Origin: an uncultured Clostridia bacterium
GTDB lineage: Bacteria > Bacillota > Clostridia > TANB77 > CAG-508
DNA length: 7,148 nt
Direction: 5' to 3'
Assembly: GCA_934167435.1 (NCBI GenBank)
Contig: CAKPKZ010000079.1
Span: 1-7,148 of the forward strand
Shown: piece by piece, positions 1 to 5,527 of the stretch
Position numbering within the stretch: position 1 is the stretch's first letter
How the letters are laid out: every line of letters starts with the position of its first letter
The notes under the pieces: model-generated
Seen by the model: the letters and a program-made list of their open reading frames with translations, nothing else
Told to the model about the DNA's origin: nothing
Databases searched by the model: none
Program-made: the position numbers and the translations under genes

Positions 1-171
1 GTCAATTAGTGTATTTTTATCTTTATCTACTTGAAAATAAATGCTTCCACCATTTCCTCCGTCGCCACCATCTGGTCCACCAGCTGCCACATATTTTTCT
101 CTTCTGAAAGTTGCGGCACCATTTCCTCCATCGCCAGCTTTAATTATTATTTTTGTATAATCAGTAAACAT
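1..171 (-). CDS. obg: GTPase Obg (N-terminal fragment, 57 codons in window)
   Basis: Obg (CgtA) is a ribosome-associated GTPase needed for late 50S subunit assembly and linked to stress responses. Only its first 57 residues lie in the window; the rest continues past the left edge. The visible part starts MFTDYTKIIIKAGDGGNGA and goes on through FRREKYVAAGGPDGGDGGNGGS, the glycine-rich Obg fold of this family, which precedes the G domain. The start at 171 is supported by GGGAGAAA a few bases upstream and by matching the usual Obg N-terminus. It lies 64 nt downstream of the trpS stop on the same strand. I see no convincing terminator or strong promoter between them, so co-transcription with trpS is likely but not shown. 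No frame disruption is seen in this part. The identification is firm; the GTPase motifs are outside the window. Confidence 0.95.
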   Translation of the reverse strand, partial: MFTDYTKIIIKAGDGGNGAATFRREKYVAAGGPDGGDGGNGGSIYFQVDKDKNTLID

Positions 172-235
172 AGTTTCTCCCTTTCAATATTTTTATTGTT
201 TCATTGTAATACATTTACATTTTGCATTAAATTTT

Positions 236-1244
236 CTAAAAGTAATTTAGCATCATTGCTTCTTTTACTTTCTCCATTGTTTGTTTTGCAGTTTGCCTTG
301 CTTTTGCTGTTCCTTCCATTAAAATATTATCTACTATTTGTGGGTTTTCTTCATAGTATTTTCTTTTTTCTCTTATTGGTTGTAATGTATTTATTATATT
401 TTGTGCTAATTGCTTTTTACATGCTACACATCCACGTTTTCCTGCTTTACATTCAGCACAAACATTTTTATATTCTTCTTTATCGGTAAATAAATTATGA
501 TAATATGCAACCATGCATACATCAGGATTTCCTAAATCGTCTTTTTTTATACGATTAGGATCTGTTACTGCTCCCATTACTTTTTTAGTTATTTCTTCTG
601 GTGTATCTGATAAGTATATTGCATTTCCTAAAGATTTACCCATTTTTTCATTTCCATCTAGTCCTTTAATTCGCTTTTTATCTGACAATACTGCTTTTGG
701 TTCTATTAAAACTTCACCATAAATACTATTAAATTTTCTAACAATTTCTCTACATTGTTCTATTAGTGGCAATTGGTCTTCTCCTACTGGTATTAGTTCT
801 CCATTAAATGCTGTTATATCCGCTGCCTGACTAACTGGATACCCTAAAAATCCATAAGTTACACTTTCTCCAAATATTTCTCTTTTTTGTGCTATTTCTG
901 TTTTTACTGTTGGATTTCTTTGTAGTCTTGCTATTGTTACTAAGTTTGAATAAAATACTGTTAGTTCTGCAACTTCTGGTATCATTGACTGTATGTATAT
1001 AGTTGTTTTTTTAGGATCTATCCCAACAGATAAGTAATCTATTGCAACTTCTCTTACATTTTTTCTTACCTTTTCTGGATTATTAAAATTATCTGTTAAT
1101 GCTTGAACATCTGCAATTAAAATATATGGATCATATTCTCCACTTTCTTGTAATTCTACTCTCTTTTTTAATGACCCAAAATAATGTCCTATATGTAATC
1201 TTCCGAGTTGGTCTATCTCCTGTTAAAATTCTCTTTTTTTCCAT
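236..1244 (-). CDS. trpS: Tryptophanyl-tRNA synthetase, interrupted by a +1 frameshift at codon 14
   Basis: This cytoplasmic class I enzyme charges tRNA-Trp with tryptophan using ATP. The start at 1244 (MEKKRILTGDRPT) has GGAG 9 nt upstream and a consensus promoter. After Thr13 the zero frame reads CGG and leaves the family sequence. Dropping one base (1205, or equivalently 1206) resumes at 1204 with GRLHIGHYFGS, which carries the HIGH signature, and continues intact to a TAG stop at 238-236. The reconstructed protein has 335 residues, normal for TrpRS. KMGKS (about 200-204) is the KMSKS loop variant. Cysteines at about 243, 265, 272 and 275 (C-x21-C-x6-C-x2-C) closely resemble the 4Fe-4S site known from Thermotoga TrpRS. 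The in-frame ATG at 985 would give only a 249-residue protein without the HIGH motif, so it is not a credible functional start. Whether the shift is programmed, a mutation or a sequencing error cannot be settled here. Confidence 0.94.
1203..1209 (-). other. Apparent +1 frameshift site in trpS (ACT CGG A)
   Basis: The minus-strand sequence is CCA ACT C GGA AGA TTA CAT. The zero-frame codon 14 is CGG (1205-1203). Skipping its C lets GGA be read as Gly14 of the PTGRLHIGH motif. An SD-like AGGAGA lies about 11 nt upstream of the CGG, further away than the 3-nt spacing of the classic prfB +1 site. The zero frame continues for a couple of dozen codons with no similarity to TrpRS. The site is not a homopolymer. 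That an extra base is present is certain from the sequence; frameshifting by the ribosome is inferred. Confidence 0.7.
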
Positions 1245-1274
1245 ACCTAATTTCTCCTTTTTTATACTTTGCAT

Positions 1275-1303
1275 ATTATACTATATTTAATTGTTTTTTA
1301 CAA
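1275..1303 (-). promoter_or_regulatory. Sigma-A type promoter of trpS
   Basis: On the minus strand, TTGTAA (1303-1298) is followed by a 17-nt spacer and a perfect TATAAT (1280-1275), about 30 nt upstream of the trpS start. Transcription would begin just ahead of the AAGGAG ribosome binding site (1259-1254). The leader is too short for a T-box, and no T-box consensus is present. Confidence 0.75.
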
Positions 1304-1307
1304 GCAA

Positions 1308-1358
1308 AAAAGTATTAATATGTTGAATAACCCCCAAAAATTAATACTTTTGGGGGTT
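1308..1358 (-). terminator. Hairpin region after hpf, probable terminator with two alternative folds
   Basis: An 11-bp stem, AACCCCCAAAA (1358-1348) with TTTTGGGGGTT (1339-1329) and an 8-nt loop, lies 26 nt after the hpf stop. It has no T-run directly behind it. A second, overlapping 12-bp stem can form between AAAAGTATTAAT (1351-1340) and ATTAATACTTTT (1319-1308), and this one is followed at once by further Ts. The two folds share bases 1351-1340 and exclude each other. Its place between hpf and the trpS promoter fits termination of hpf transcripts. Confidence 0.6.
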
Positions 1359-1383
1359 ACTATATACTTTTAAATTTAATTTA

Positions 1384-1911
1384 CTAAGCTTCTGGTTCTA
1401 CTAGACCATAATTTTTTCCATCTTTTAATTTATGTATAACATTTACTTTTCCTGTTTCAACATTTATAAATGCTAAGAAATTATGTGTTGGGTATTCTTG
1501 TAATTTTAACATTGCATCTTCTGGTAACATTGGTTTTATTTCATAATAAGATGTTTTTACTATTTCATTTATTATTTCTTTTTTTTCTGAATTTAATGTT
1601 TCCATTGTTTTTATTGATGCATCTTTTTGCATTTTTTCTTTTTTTGTTTTGGCTTTTCTTATTTGACCTTCTAATATATCTATATCTTTATCTATAGATG
1701 CGTATAAGTCTTTGTCTTCTGTTACTGCTCTATATTTTTCGCCATTTGCAATTACATAAATTTCTGCTATTTGTGTATTTTTTTCTGTTCTTATTGTAAC
1801 TTCTGCTTCTGCTTCTTCAAAATACTTATCGATTCTTTCTAATTTTTTTTCTACATAATCGTTTATTGCATCTGTTATCTTTAGTTCCTTTCCTGTTATT
1901 TTTATTTTCAT
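1384..1911 (-). CDS. hpf: Ribosome hibernation promoting factor, long form
   Basis: Long HPF binds the 30S decoding region and joins ribosomes into inactive 100S dimers in stationary phase or starvation. The 175-residue protein has the expected two parts. Residues 1 to about 100 are the S30AE domain, starting MKIKITGKELKITDAINDYV and including the conserved stretch around EKYRAVTEDKDLYASID. Residues about 122-175 are the dimerizing C-terminal domain (KPMLPEDAMLKLQEY, then NVETGKVNVIHKLKDG and NYGLVEP). A Lys-rich linker separates them. The length is typical of the long form rather than the short enterobacterial HPF. The start at 1911 has GGGAGC upstream with normal spacing. The gene has its own consensus promoter and is followed by a hairpin, so it is probably a single-gene transcript. 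No frame problem is seen and the assignment is secure. Confidence 0.96.
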   Translation of the reverse strand: MKIKITGKELKITDAINDYVEKKLERIDKYFEEAEAEVTIRTEKNTQIAEIYVIANGEKYRAVTEDKDLYASIDKDIDILEGQIRKAKTKKEKMQKDASIKTMETLNSEKKEIINEIVKTSYYEIKPMLPEDAMLKLQEYPTHNFLAFINVETGKVNVIHKLKDGKNYGLVEPEA

Positions 1912-1960
1912 AAAAATCGCTCCCTTCTTCTTTTATGTTTTGTTTTATGATTATACTTTC

Positions 1961-1989
1961 ATTATATATGTTATTTTATTTTTTTTCAA
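1961..1989 (-). promoter_or_regulatory. Sigma-A type promoter of hpf
   Basis: TTGAAA (1989-1984), a 17-nt spacer and a perfect TATAAT (1966-1961) lie on the minus strand between the recO stop and hpf. A second TATAAT at 1955-1950 has only a poor -35 partner. The match to consensus suggests substantial transcription. I see no obvious sigma-B or sigma-H signature to explain stationary-phase control. Confidence 0.75.
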
Positions 1990-1997
1990 CTGTATTT

Positions 1998-2727
1998 TTA
2001 AAATAATTCTTCCATTTTATATTCTTTTTCTAATTTTTCATTAAAATATAGCTTAATAATTAATTTAAATTCTTCTAATGCTTCATCTTTTAATTCAAAA
2101 GAATACAATTTTTTAGGTGGCGCAACTACAGTATATTTAATTGCATTTACAGTACTTTTACTAGCATATATGCTAGATTTGTCTTGTTTACTACAAGCAC
2201 TACATTTAAATCCATTATCTCTTATACTAAAATATGTTAACTCTTCTTTTTCTTTACAATTTACACATTCATTTAATTTAGGTGAAAAACCTAAAATACA
2301 TAATAATCTTAATTTAAATATTGATAAAATCATTTCTAAATTTTTATTTGTTTCAGCAATAACATACAGTGTATTTAATAATAATTGCATTATTTTGTAG
2401 CAATTTTGATTTTCCTCTGTGACATCTTGTACAATTTTATTAATATGTACGGCGTATTTTAATTTGTCTAAATCTGTTCTTAATTTATAAAATATCTCTA
2501 TTGTCTCTACTGAATTTATATGGTATGTATTTGTACCTTTAAACATTAAATATTCGCCTAAGCAAAAAATTTGTGTGCCAGCTAAAAGAGCACTTTTGGG
2601 CCTTCTTGCTCCCTTAGCCACACACGAAATTTTACCGCAATCCAGGAGTTAACATTGTTAACATTTTATCAAAATCTCCTACGTTATTTTCTGAAAGTAT
2701 AATTCCTGTTACCTTTATATTTGACAT
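1998..2727 (-). CDS. recO: DNA repair protein RecO, interrupted by a +1 frameshift at codon 31
   Basis: RecO works with RecR and RecF to load RecA on SSB-coated single-stranded DNA during gap repair. Translation from 2727 gives MSNIKVTGIILSENN and on to LTPGL, the start of the usual N-terminal OB fold. Codon 31 is then CGG and codon 32 is TAA. Skipping base 2637 (the C of CGG) resumes at 2636 with GKISCVAKGARRPKSALLAG, the family continuation, through to a TAA at 2000-1998. The rebuilt protein has 242 residues, normal for RecO. A CxxC...CxxC zinc-finger pair (CVNC and CSAC, about residues 150-180) is present, as in many RecO proteins. The ATG lies 3 nt after the yqzL stop, and the nearest SD-like GAGG is inside the end of yqzL, which suggests translational coupling. 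A GTG at 2621 could start a 207-residue product, but it would lack the first strands of the OB fold. Confidence 0.93.
2632..2640 (-). other. Apparent +1 frameshift site in recO (TTG CGG TAA)
   Basis: The minus strand reads CCT GGA TTG C GGT AAA ATT. In the zero frame codon 31 is CGG (2637-2635), followed directly by the stop TAA (2634-2632). Skipping the C gives GGT AAA, that is the Gly-Lys of TPGLGKIS. Without a shift the product would be a 31-residue peptide at most. The site is not a homopolymer. The codon and the rescued amino acid match the trpS site. The extra base is observed; ribosomal bypass is inferred. Confidence 0.7.
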
Positions 2728-2730
2728 TTG

Positions 2731-2889
2731 TTATAATTCCATCCTCTGATCTTTATTATTAATTTTTGTATATTCTTCTTTATTTATTGAATTTACATTA
2801 TTTTCGAAATTTTCAATTTGTTTTAATTCTAAAAAAACTTGTATGTCTCCTGTTTTTTTAAAAGTATCCCATGCTATTTGTTTTATCAT
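2731..2889 (-). CDS. yqzL: Small YqzL-like protein (52 aa)
   Basis: This short gene encodes 52 residues beginning MIKQIAWDTFKKTGDIQVFL. The aromatic/Lys N-terminus ending in KTGDI resembles YqzL, a small conserved Firmicutes protein of unknown function that lies between era and recO in Bacillus subtilis. Position and sequence agree here. The start at 2889 has AAGGAG with 9-nt spacing. The C-terminal half is Asn/Lys/Glu-rich and probably poorly ordered. It is 72 nt after the era stop and 3 nt before the recO start, so it sits inside one operon and its translation probably feeds into recO. No membrane segment or signal peptide is present. The function is unknown, and the family call rests mainly on the first 20 residues plus context. 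Confidence 0.82.
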   Translation of the reverse strand: MIKQIAWDTFKKTGDIQVFLELKQIENFENNVNSINKEEYTKINNKDQRMEL

Positions 2890-2961
2890 ATGCTCACACT
2901 CCTTAAATTAAAGTTAAACCTTTAATTCTATCTTTTGCAATTTTATATATTTTATTCAATT

Positions 2962-3864
2962 TTATTTTAATTTAAATTTATTTACTATAGAATCGTTATC
3001 TTGCCAGTCTTCTTTTACTTTTACCCATGTTTTTAAATTAATTTTTACTCCAAAATTATTTTCCATTTCTATTCTAGCTGCTCTTCCAATTCTTTTTAAC
3101 ATTTCTCCGTTTTTTCCTATAATAATTCCTTTATGTGACTCTCTTAAGCAATAAATATTTGCTTCTATGTCATATATTTCTTCTTGTTTTTTATTTTTTC
3201 TTAATTTCATTTTTTCAACTTCTATATATATACCATGTGGAACTTCATCTTGCAATAGAGTTAAGGCTTTTTCCCTAATTGTTTCTTCTGCTAATTGCCT
3301 TAAAGTTTGATCTGTATACTCTTCTATATCATAATATGCAGGACCTTCTTTTAGGTTCTTTTCTATTTCGTCTAATATAATATTTCTATATTTAGGTTTT
3401 ATAGCTGATATTGGTATAACGGCTTCAAAATTATATTCTTTACTATATAGGTCTATTAAATTAAGTAATGTTTCCCTTTTTACCAAATCAATTTTATTTA
3501 TTATTAATATAGTTTTTCTTTTTGCTTCTTTTAGCTTTTCTAATATAATTCTATCTCCTCTTCCAATTTCTGTGCTTGTTGCTTCTATTAAAAATAATAT
3601 AACATCTGCATCTGGTATACTTAAAAAAGAGGTTTCTACCATTGTTTCATTTAGTTTTGATTTTGGTTTATGAATTCCTGGTGTATCTGTAAATATAATT
3701 TGTGAATTTTCTCTGTTTACAATTCCTTTTATTGCAGTTCTGGTAGTTTGAACTTTATTGGCAATAGCTGCTACTTTTTCTCCTACTAATAAATTTATTA
3801 ATGTTGATTTTCCTACATTTGTTCTTCCTATTAATGTTACAAATCCTGACTTAAACTCTGGCAT
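2962..3864 (-). CDS. era: GTPase Era
   Basis: Era is an essential GTPase that binds the 3' end of 16S rRNA and helps mature the 30S subunit. The 300-residue protein has all expected parts: G1 GRTNVGKS (13-20; the family usually has GRPNVGKS), the switch region with QTTR (39-42), G3 DTPG (60-63), G4 NKID (123-126), G5 SAIK (153-156), and a C-terminal KH RNA-binding domain with the GxxG loop GKNG (250-253). The C-terminal sequence around INLKTWVKVKEDWQDN is typical. The start at 3864 follows a near-perfect AAGGAGG. It leads the era-yqzL-recO operon and has its own extended -10 promoter. The frame is intact. The Pro-to-Thr change in G1 is outside the core GxxxxGKS pattern and should be tolerated. 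Confidence 0.97.
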   Translation of the reverse strand: MPEFKSGFVTLIGRTNVGKSTLINLLVGEKVAAIANKVQTTRTAIKGIVNRENSQIIFTDTPGIHKPKSKLNETMVETSFLSIPDADVILFLIEATSTEIGRGDRIILEKLKEAKRKTILIINKIDLVKRETLLNLIDLYSKEYNFEAVIPISAIKPKYRNIILDEIEKNLKEGPAYYDIEEYTDQTLRQLAEETIREKALTLLQDEVPHGIYIEVEKMKLRKNKKQEEIYDIEANIYCLRESHKGIIIGKNGEMLKRIGRAARIEMENNFGVKINLKTWVKVKEDWQDNDSIVNKFKLK

Positions 3865-3893
3865 TTTTACCTCCTTGTTATATTGTTTGCTTG

Positions 3894-3902
3894 ATTATAT
3901 CA
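3894..3902 (-). promoter_or_regulatory. Extended -10 promoter of the era operon
   Basis: The minus strand carries TGATATAAT (3902-3894), a perfect TATAAT with the TGn extension, about 30 nt upstream of the era start. The -35 position is a T-rich stretch without a good match. It lies just after the terminator of the upstream glycosyltransferase gene, so it would start era transcription independently. Confidence 0.65.
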
Positions 3903-3930
3903 CAAAAGAAAATAAAAAAAAAGAGAATTT

Positions 3931-3971
3931 AAAAAATGTCATATAGGAATTTTTCCTGCATGACATTTTTT
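3931..3971 (-). terminator. Rho-independent terminator after the glycosyltransferase gene
   Basis: An 11-bp outer stem, AAAAAATGTCA (3971-3961) with TGACATTTTTT (3941-3931), encloses a 5-bp AGGAA/TTCCT inner stem separated by a small internal loop. It starts 2 nt after the gene's stop and is followed on the minus strand by T-rich sequence. The A-run before the stem would also allow some function in the opposite direction. Confidence 0.8.
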
Positions 3972-3973
3972 TA

Positions 3974-5266
3974 CTAAGCATATGCATGACGCTTTTTAAA
4001 GCTAAGTAGATTTGTAATTTCTTTTTCTGTATTTTTAGCACTTTTTGTTTTTCTTGCTCTTTCTTGTTCGATTTCTCTTTTTTGTTTTTCTGCCATTGAT
4101 TGACAAATAGCTTTTTGATATGTGAAATGTGTGTCTTGTGCTATTTTGCTCCAATTATATTCATTTCTAACTTTATTTTTAGCTTTTTTTACTATATTTG
4201 CAGCTAGTTGATGGTCATACAATAATTCTAAAATAGAATCTGCTATTGAATTTGGATTTCCAGCATAGCTTTTCATTCCATTTTCTCTATGTTGTACAAT
4301 TTCATTTAAACCACCAATATCTGATACTACTATAGGATTTTCAGAAAGCATTGCTTCTAAAGCAACTATTCCAAATGGCTCATATGTGCTTGGAAATACT
4401 GATATATCTGCTGCCTTATACATTTTTTGTACATCTTTTCCACTCATATATCCTGCAAAATATACTTTTTCTTCTATTCCCATTGCTCTTACTTGTTGTT
4501 TTAACTCGTCTATCATTCCGCCTTTTCCAGCTATAACAAGTTTTGTATCATGGTAACCTTCTAATATTTTTGGCATTGCTGCAATTAAATGTTGTATACC
4601 TTTTTCATATACTAATCTTCCCATAAATAGTATTATTTTTTCATTATCCATAGCAAATCTTCTTCTAAAATTATAGTCTCTTTCAACGCCATTAAATAAT
4701 GTTAAGTTAACACCATTTGGTACTACATTTATTTTTTCATATGGTAACCCAAATAGTCTTTGTAGTTCATTTTTCATATAATTGCTATTTACTATTACTT
4801 CAGATGACTCATATGTTAGCATCCATTCTGTATCATTTATATATCTTTGTGTTTCGTCATGTATTCCGCTGTTTCTACCAGCTTCTGTTGCATGGATTGT
4901 TGAAACAATTGGTATATTATATGAATTTTTTAATGTTTTAGCCGCATATGCAACTAACCAATCATGTGCATGTATAACATCAAAATTGCCTTCTTTTGCT
5001 ATTATTTCATTTGCTTTTGATATCATGTTAAAATTCATTTGCATAATCCAATCAATAAAGTTATTAGGATTTATCATATAGTTGTCCACTCTATATACTT
5101 TTACACCTTTATCGTCTTCAAAATATGGGGCATCTCCATCTTTGTATGTTATTACAGTTACATCATGTCCATCTTTTATCAACGTTCTTGATAAGTCATG
5201 TACAACTCTTGATATTCCTCCTACTACTCTTGGTGGATATTCCCACGTTAACATCAATATTTTCAT
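3974..5266 (-). CDS. GT4-family glycosyltransferase, glycogen/starch synthase-like
   Basis: This is a cytoplasmic GT-B fold glycosyltransferase that probably moves glucose from a nucleotide sugar onto an alpha-glucan. Visible features are the N-terminal YPPRVVGGI loop (10-18), HAHDW (99-103), VPNGVN (182-187), GRLVYEKG (216-223), the donor-binding stretch AGKGG (246-250), and the E-x7-E signature EPFGIVALE (E296, E304). The Gly-Gly near the N-terminus and the HAHDW segment resemble bacterial synthases that occur with GH57 enzymes. At 430 residues it is shorter than classical GlgA (about 480) and fits GT4 better than GT5. The last 45 residues are a charged Lys/Glu/Arg-rich tail, probably a helical extension. 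The start at 5266 has AAAGGGG upstream. It diverges from the DUF4912-GH57 operon, which supports a role in glycogen-like polymer synthesis. Donor and product cannot be read from sequence; a sucrose-type or cell-wall GT4 remains possible. Confidence 0.9.
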   Translation of the reverse strand: MKILMLTWEYPPRVVGGISRVVHDLSRTLIKDGHDVTVITYKDGDAPYFEDDKGVKVYRVDNYMINPNNFIDWIMQMNFNMISKANEIIAKEGNFDVIHAHDWLVAYAAKTLKNSYNIPIVSTIHATEAGRNSGIHDETQRYINDTEWMLTYESSEVIVNSNYMKNELQRLFGLPYEKINVVPNGVNLTLFNGVERDYNFRRRFAMDNEKIILFMGRLVYEKGIQHLIAAMPKILEGYHDTKLVIAGKGGMIDELKQQVRAMGIEEKVYFAGYMSGKDVQKMYKAADISVFPSTYEPFGIVALEAMLSENPIVVSDIGGLNEIVQHRENGMKSYAGNPNSIADSILELLYDHQLAANIVKKAKNKVRNEYNWSKIAQDTHFTYQKAICQSMAEKQKREIEQERARKTKSAKNTEKEITNLLSFKKRHAYA

Positions 5267-5318
5267 TGATTTACCCCTTTCTTTAGACAGTTTTCTTTTG
5301 TTTTATTTTTTCCTATTT

Positions 5319-5347
5319 ATTGTATACAAGTTTATTCAAAATGTAAA
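5319..5347 (-). promoter_or_regulatory. Probable promoter of the glycosyltransferase gene
   Basis: On the minus strand TTTACA (5347-5342), a 17-nt spacer and TACAAT (5324-5319) lie about 55 nt upstream of the start at 5266. A/T tracts lie upstream and could act as an UP element. An alternative -35, TTGTCA, lies further upstream without a good -10 partner. Confidence 0.55.
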
Positions 5348-5459
5348 TAATTTTGACAAATTTTTTTAAAATTTTTTTATTAAATGCTTAAATATTTTTT
5401 TATTTTACAATATTTAATTTAATCCATTAAAAATCACAAAAAAAGTTTCTCTTTTTCTA

Positions 5460-5486
5460 TTGAATTTATTTTATTTTTGTTATACT
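5460..5486 (+). promoter_or_regulatory. Probable promoter of the DUF4912-GH57 operon
   Basis: TATACT (5481-5486) preceded by TG one base upstream (5478-5479) makes an extended -10. TTGAAT (5460-5465) is a -35 candidate with a short 15-nt spacer. The start codon at 5528 follows a perfect AGGAGG (5515-5520) with 7-nt spacing. Confidence 0.5.
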
Positions 5487-5527
5487 ATATATAAGAAATT
5501 AAAACGTCATACATAGGAGGAAAAATA

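Larger units (their letters stand above)
5267..5527. other. Divergent intergenic region between the glycosyltransferase gene and the DUF4912-GH57 operon
   Basis: This 261-nt stretch is extremely AT-rich with long T and A tracts (about 5358-5410). It holds the leftward promoter described at 5319-5347 and the rightward one at 5460-5486. I found no small gene, riboswitch consensus or clear operator palindrome. The shared region would allow joint control of both transcripts. Confidence 0.6.

Noticed and set aside
31..489. Plus-strand open frame over obg and trpS
   Set aside because: It is Phe/Leu-rich antisense sequence of two recognised genes, with no ribosome binding site or family resemblance.
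236..985. Short TrpRS starting at the ATG at 985
   Set aside because: It would lack the HIGH motif and 86 conserved residues that are clearly encoded upstream in the same frame back to 1204, and it has no proper start context.
1245..1383. T-box riboswitch upstream of trpS
   Set aside because: The spacer is only 139 nt, the promoter sits close to the start, and no T-box consensus or antiterminator arrangement after the promoter is visible.
1998..2621. RecO starting at the GTG at 2621
   Set aside because: The preceding codons in the same frame (Gly-Lys-Ile-Ser-Cys) and the upstream frame match the RecO N-terminus, so this is an internal valine rather than the native start.
1203..2640. CGG reassigned to another amino acid instead of causing a shift
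   Set aside because: Reading CGG as any amino acid does not restore the frame: recO meets TAA next and trpS runs into unrelated sequence. A one-base skip is needed in both.
2890..2961. Possible TTAAAG/CTTTAA hairpin between era and yqzL as a terminator
   Set aside because: The stem is only 6 bp, all but one pair A-T, and lies directly upstream of the yqzL ribosome binding site without a T-run; co-transcription is more likely.
4717..5369. Several plus-strand open frames over the glycosyltransferase gene
   Set aside because: They overlap a well-supported gene on the opposite strand, have no start signals and show only antisense-type composition.
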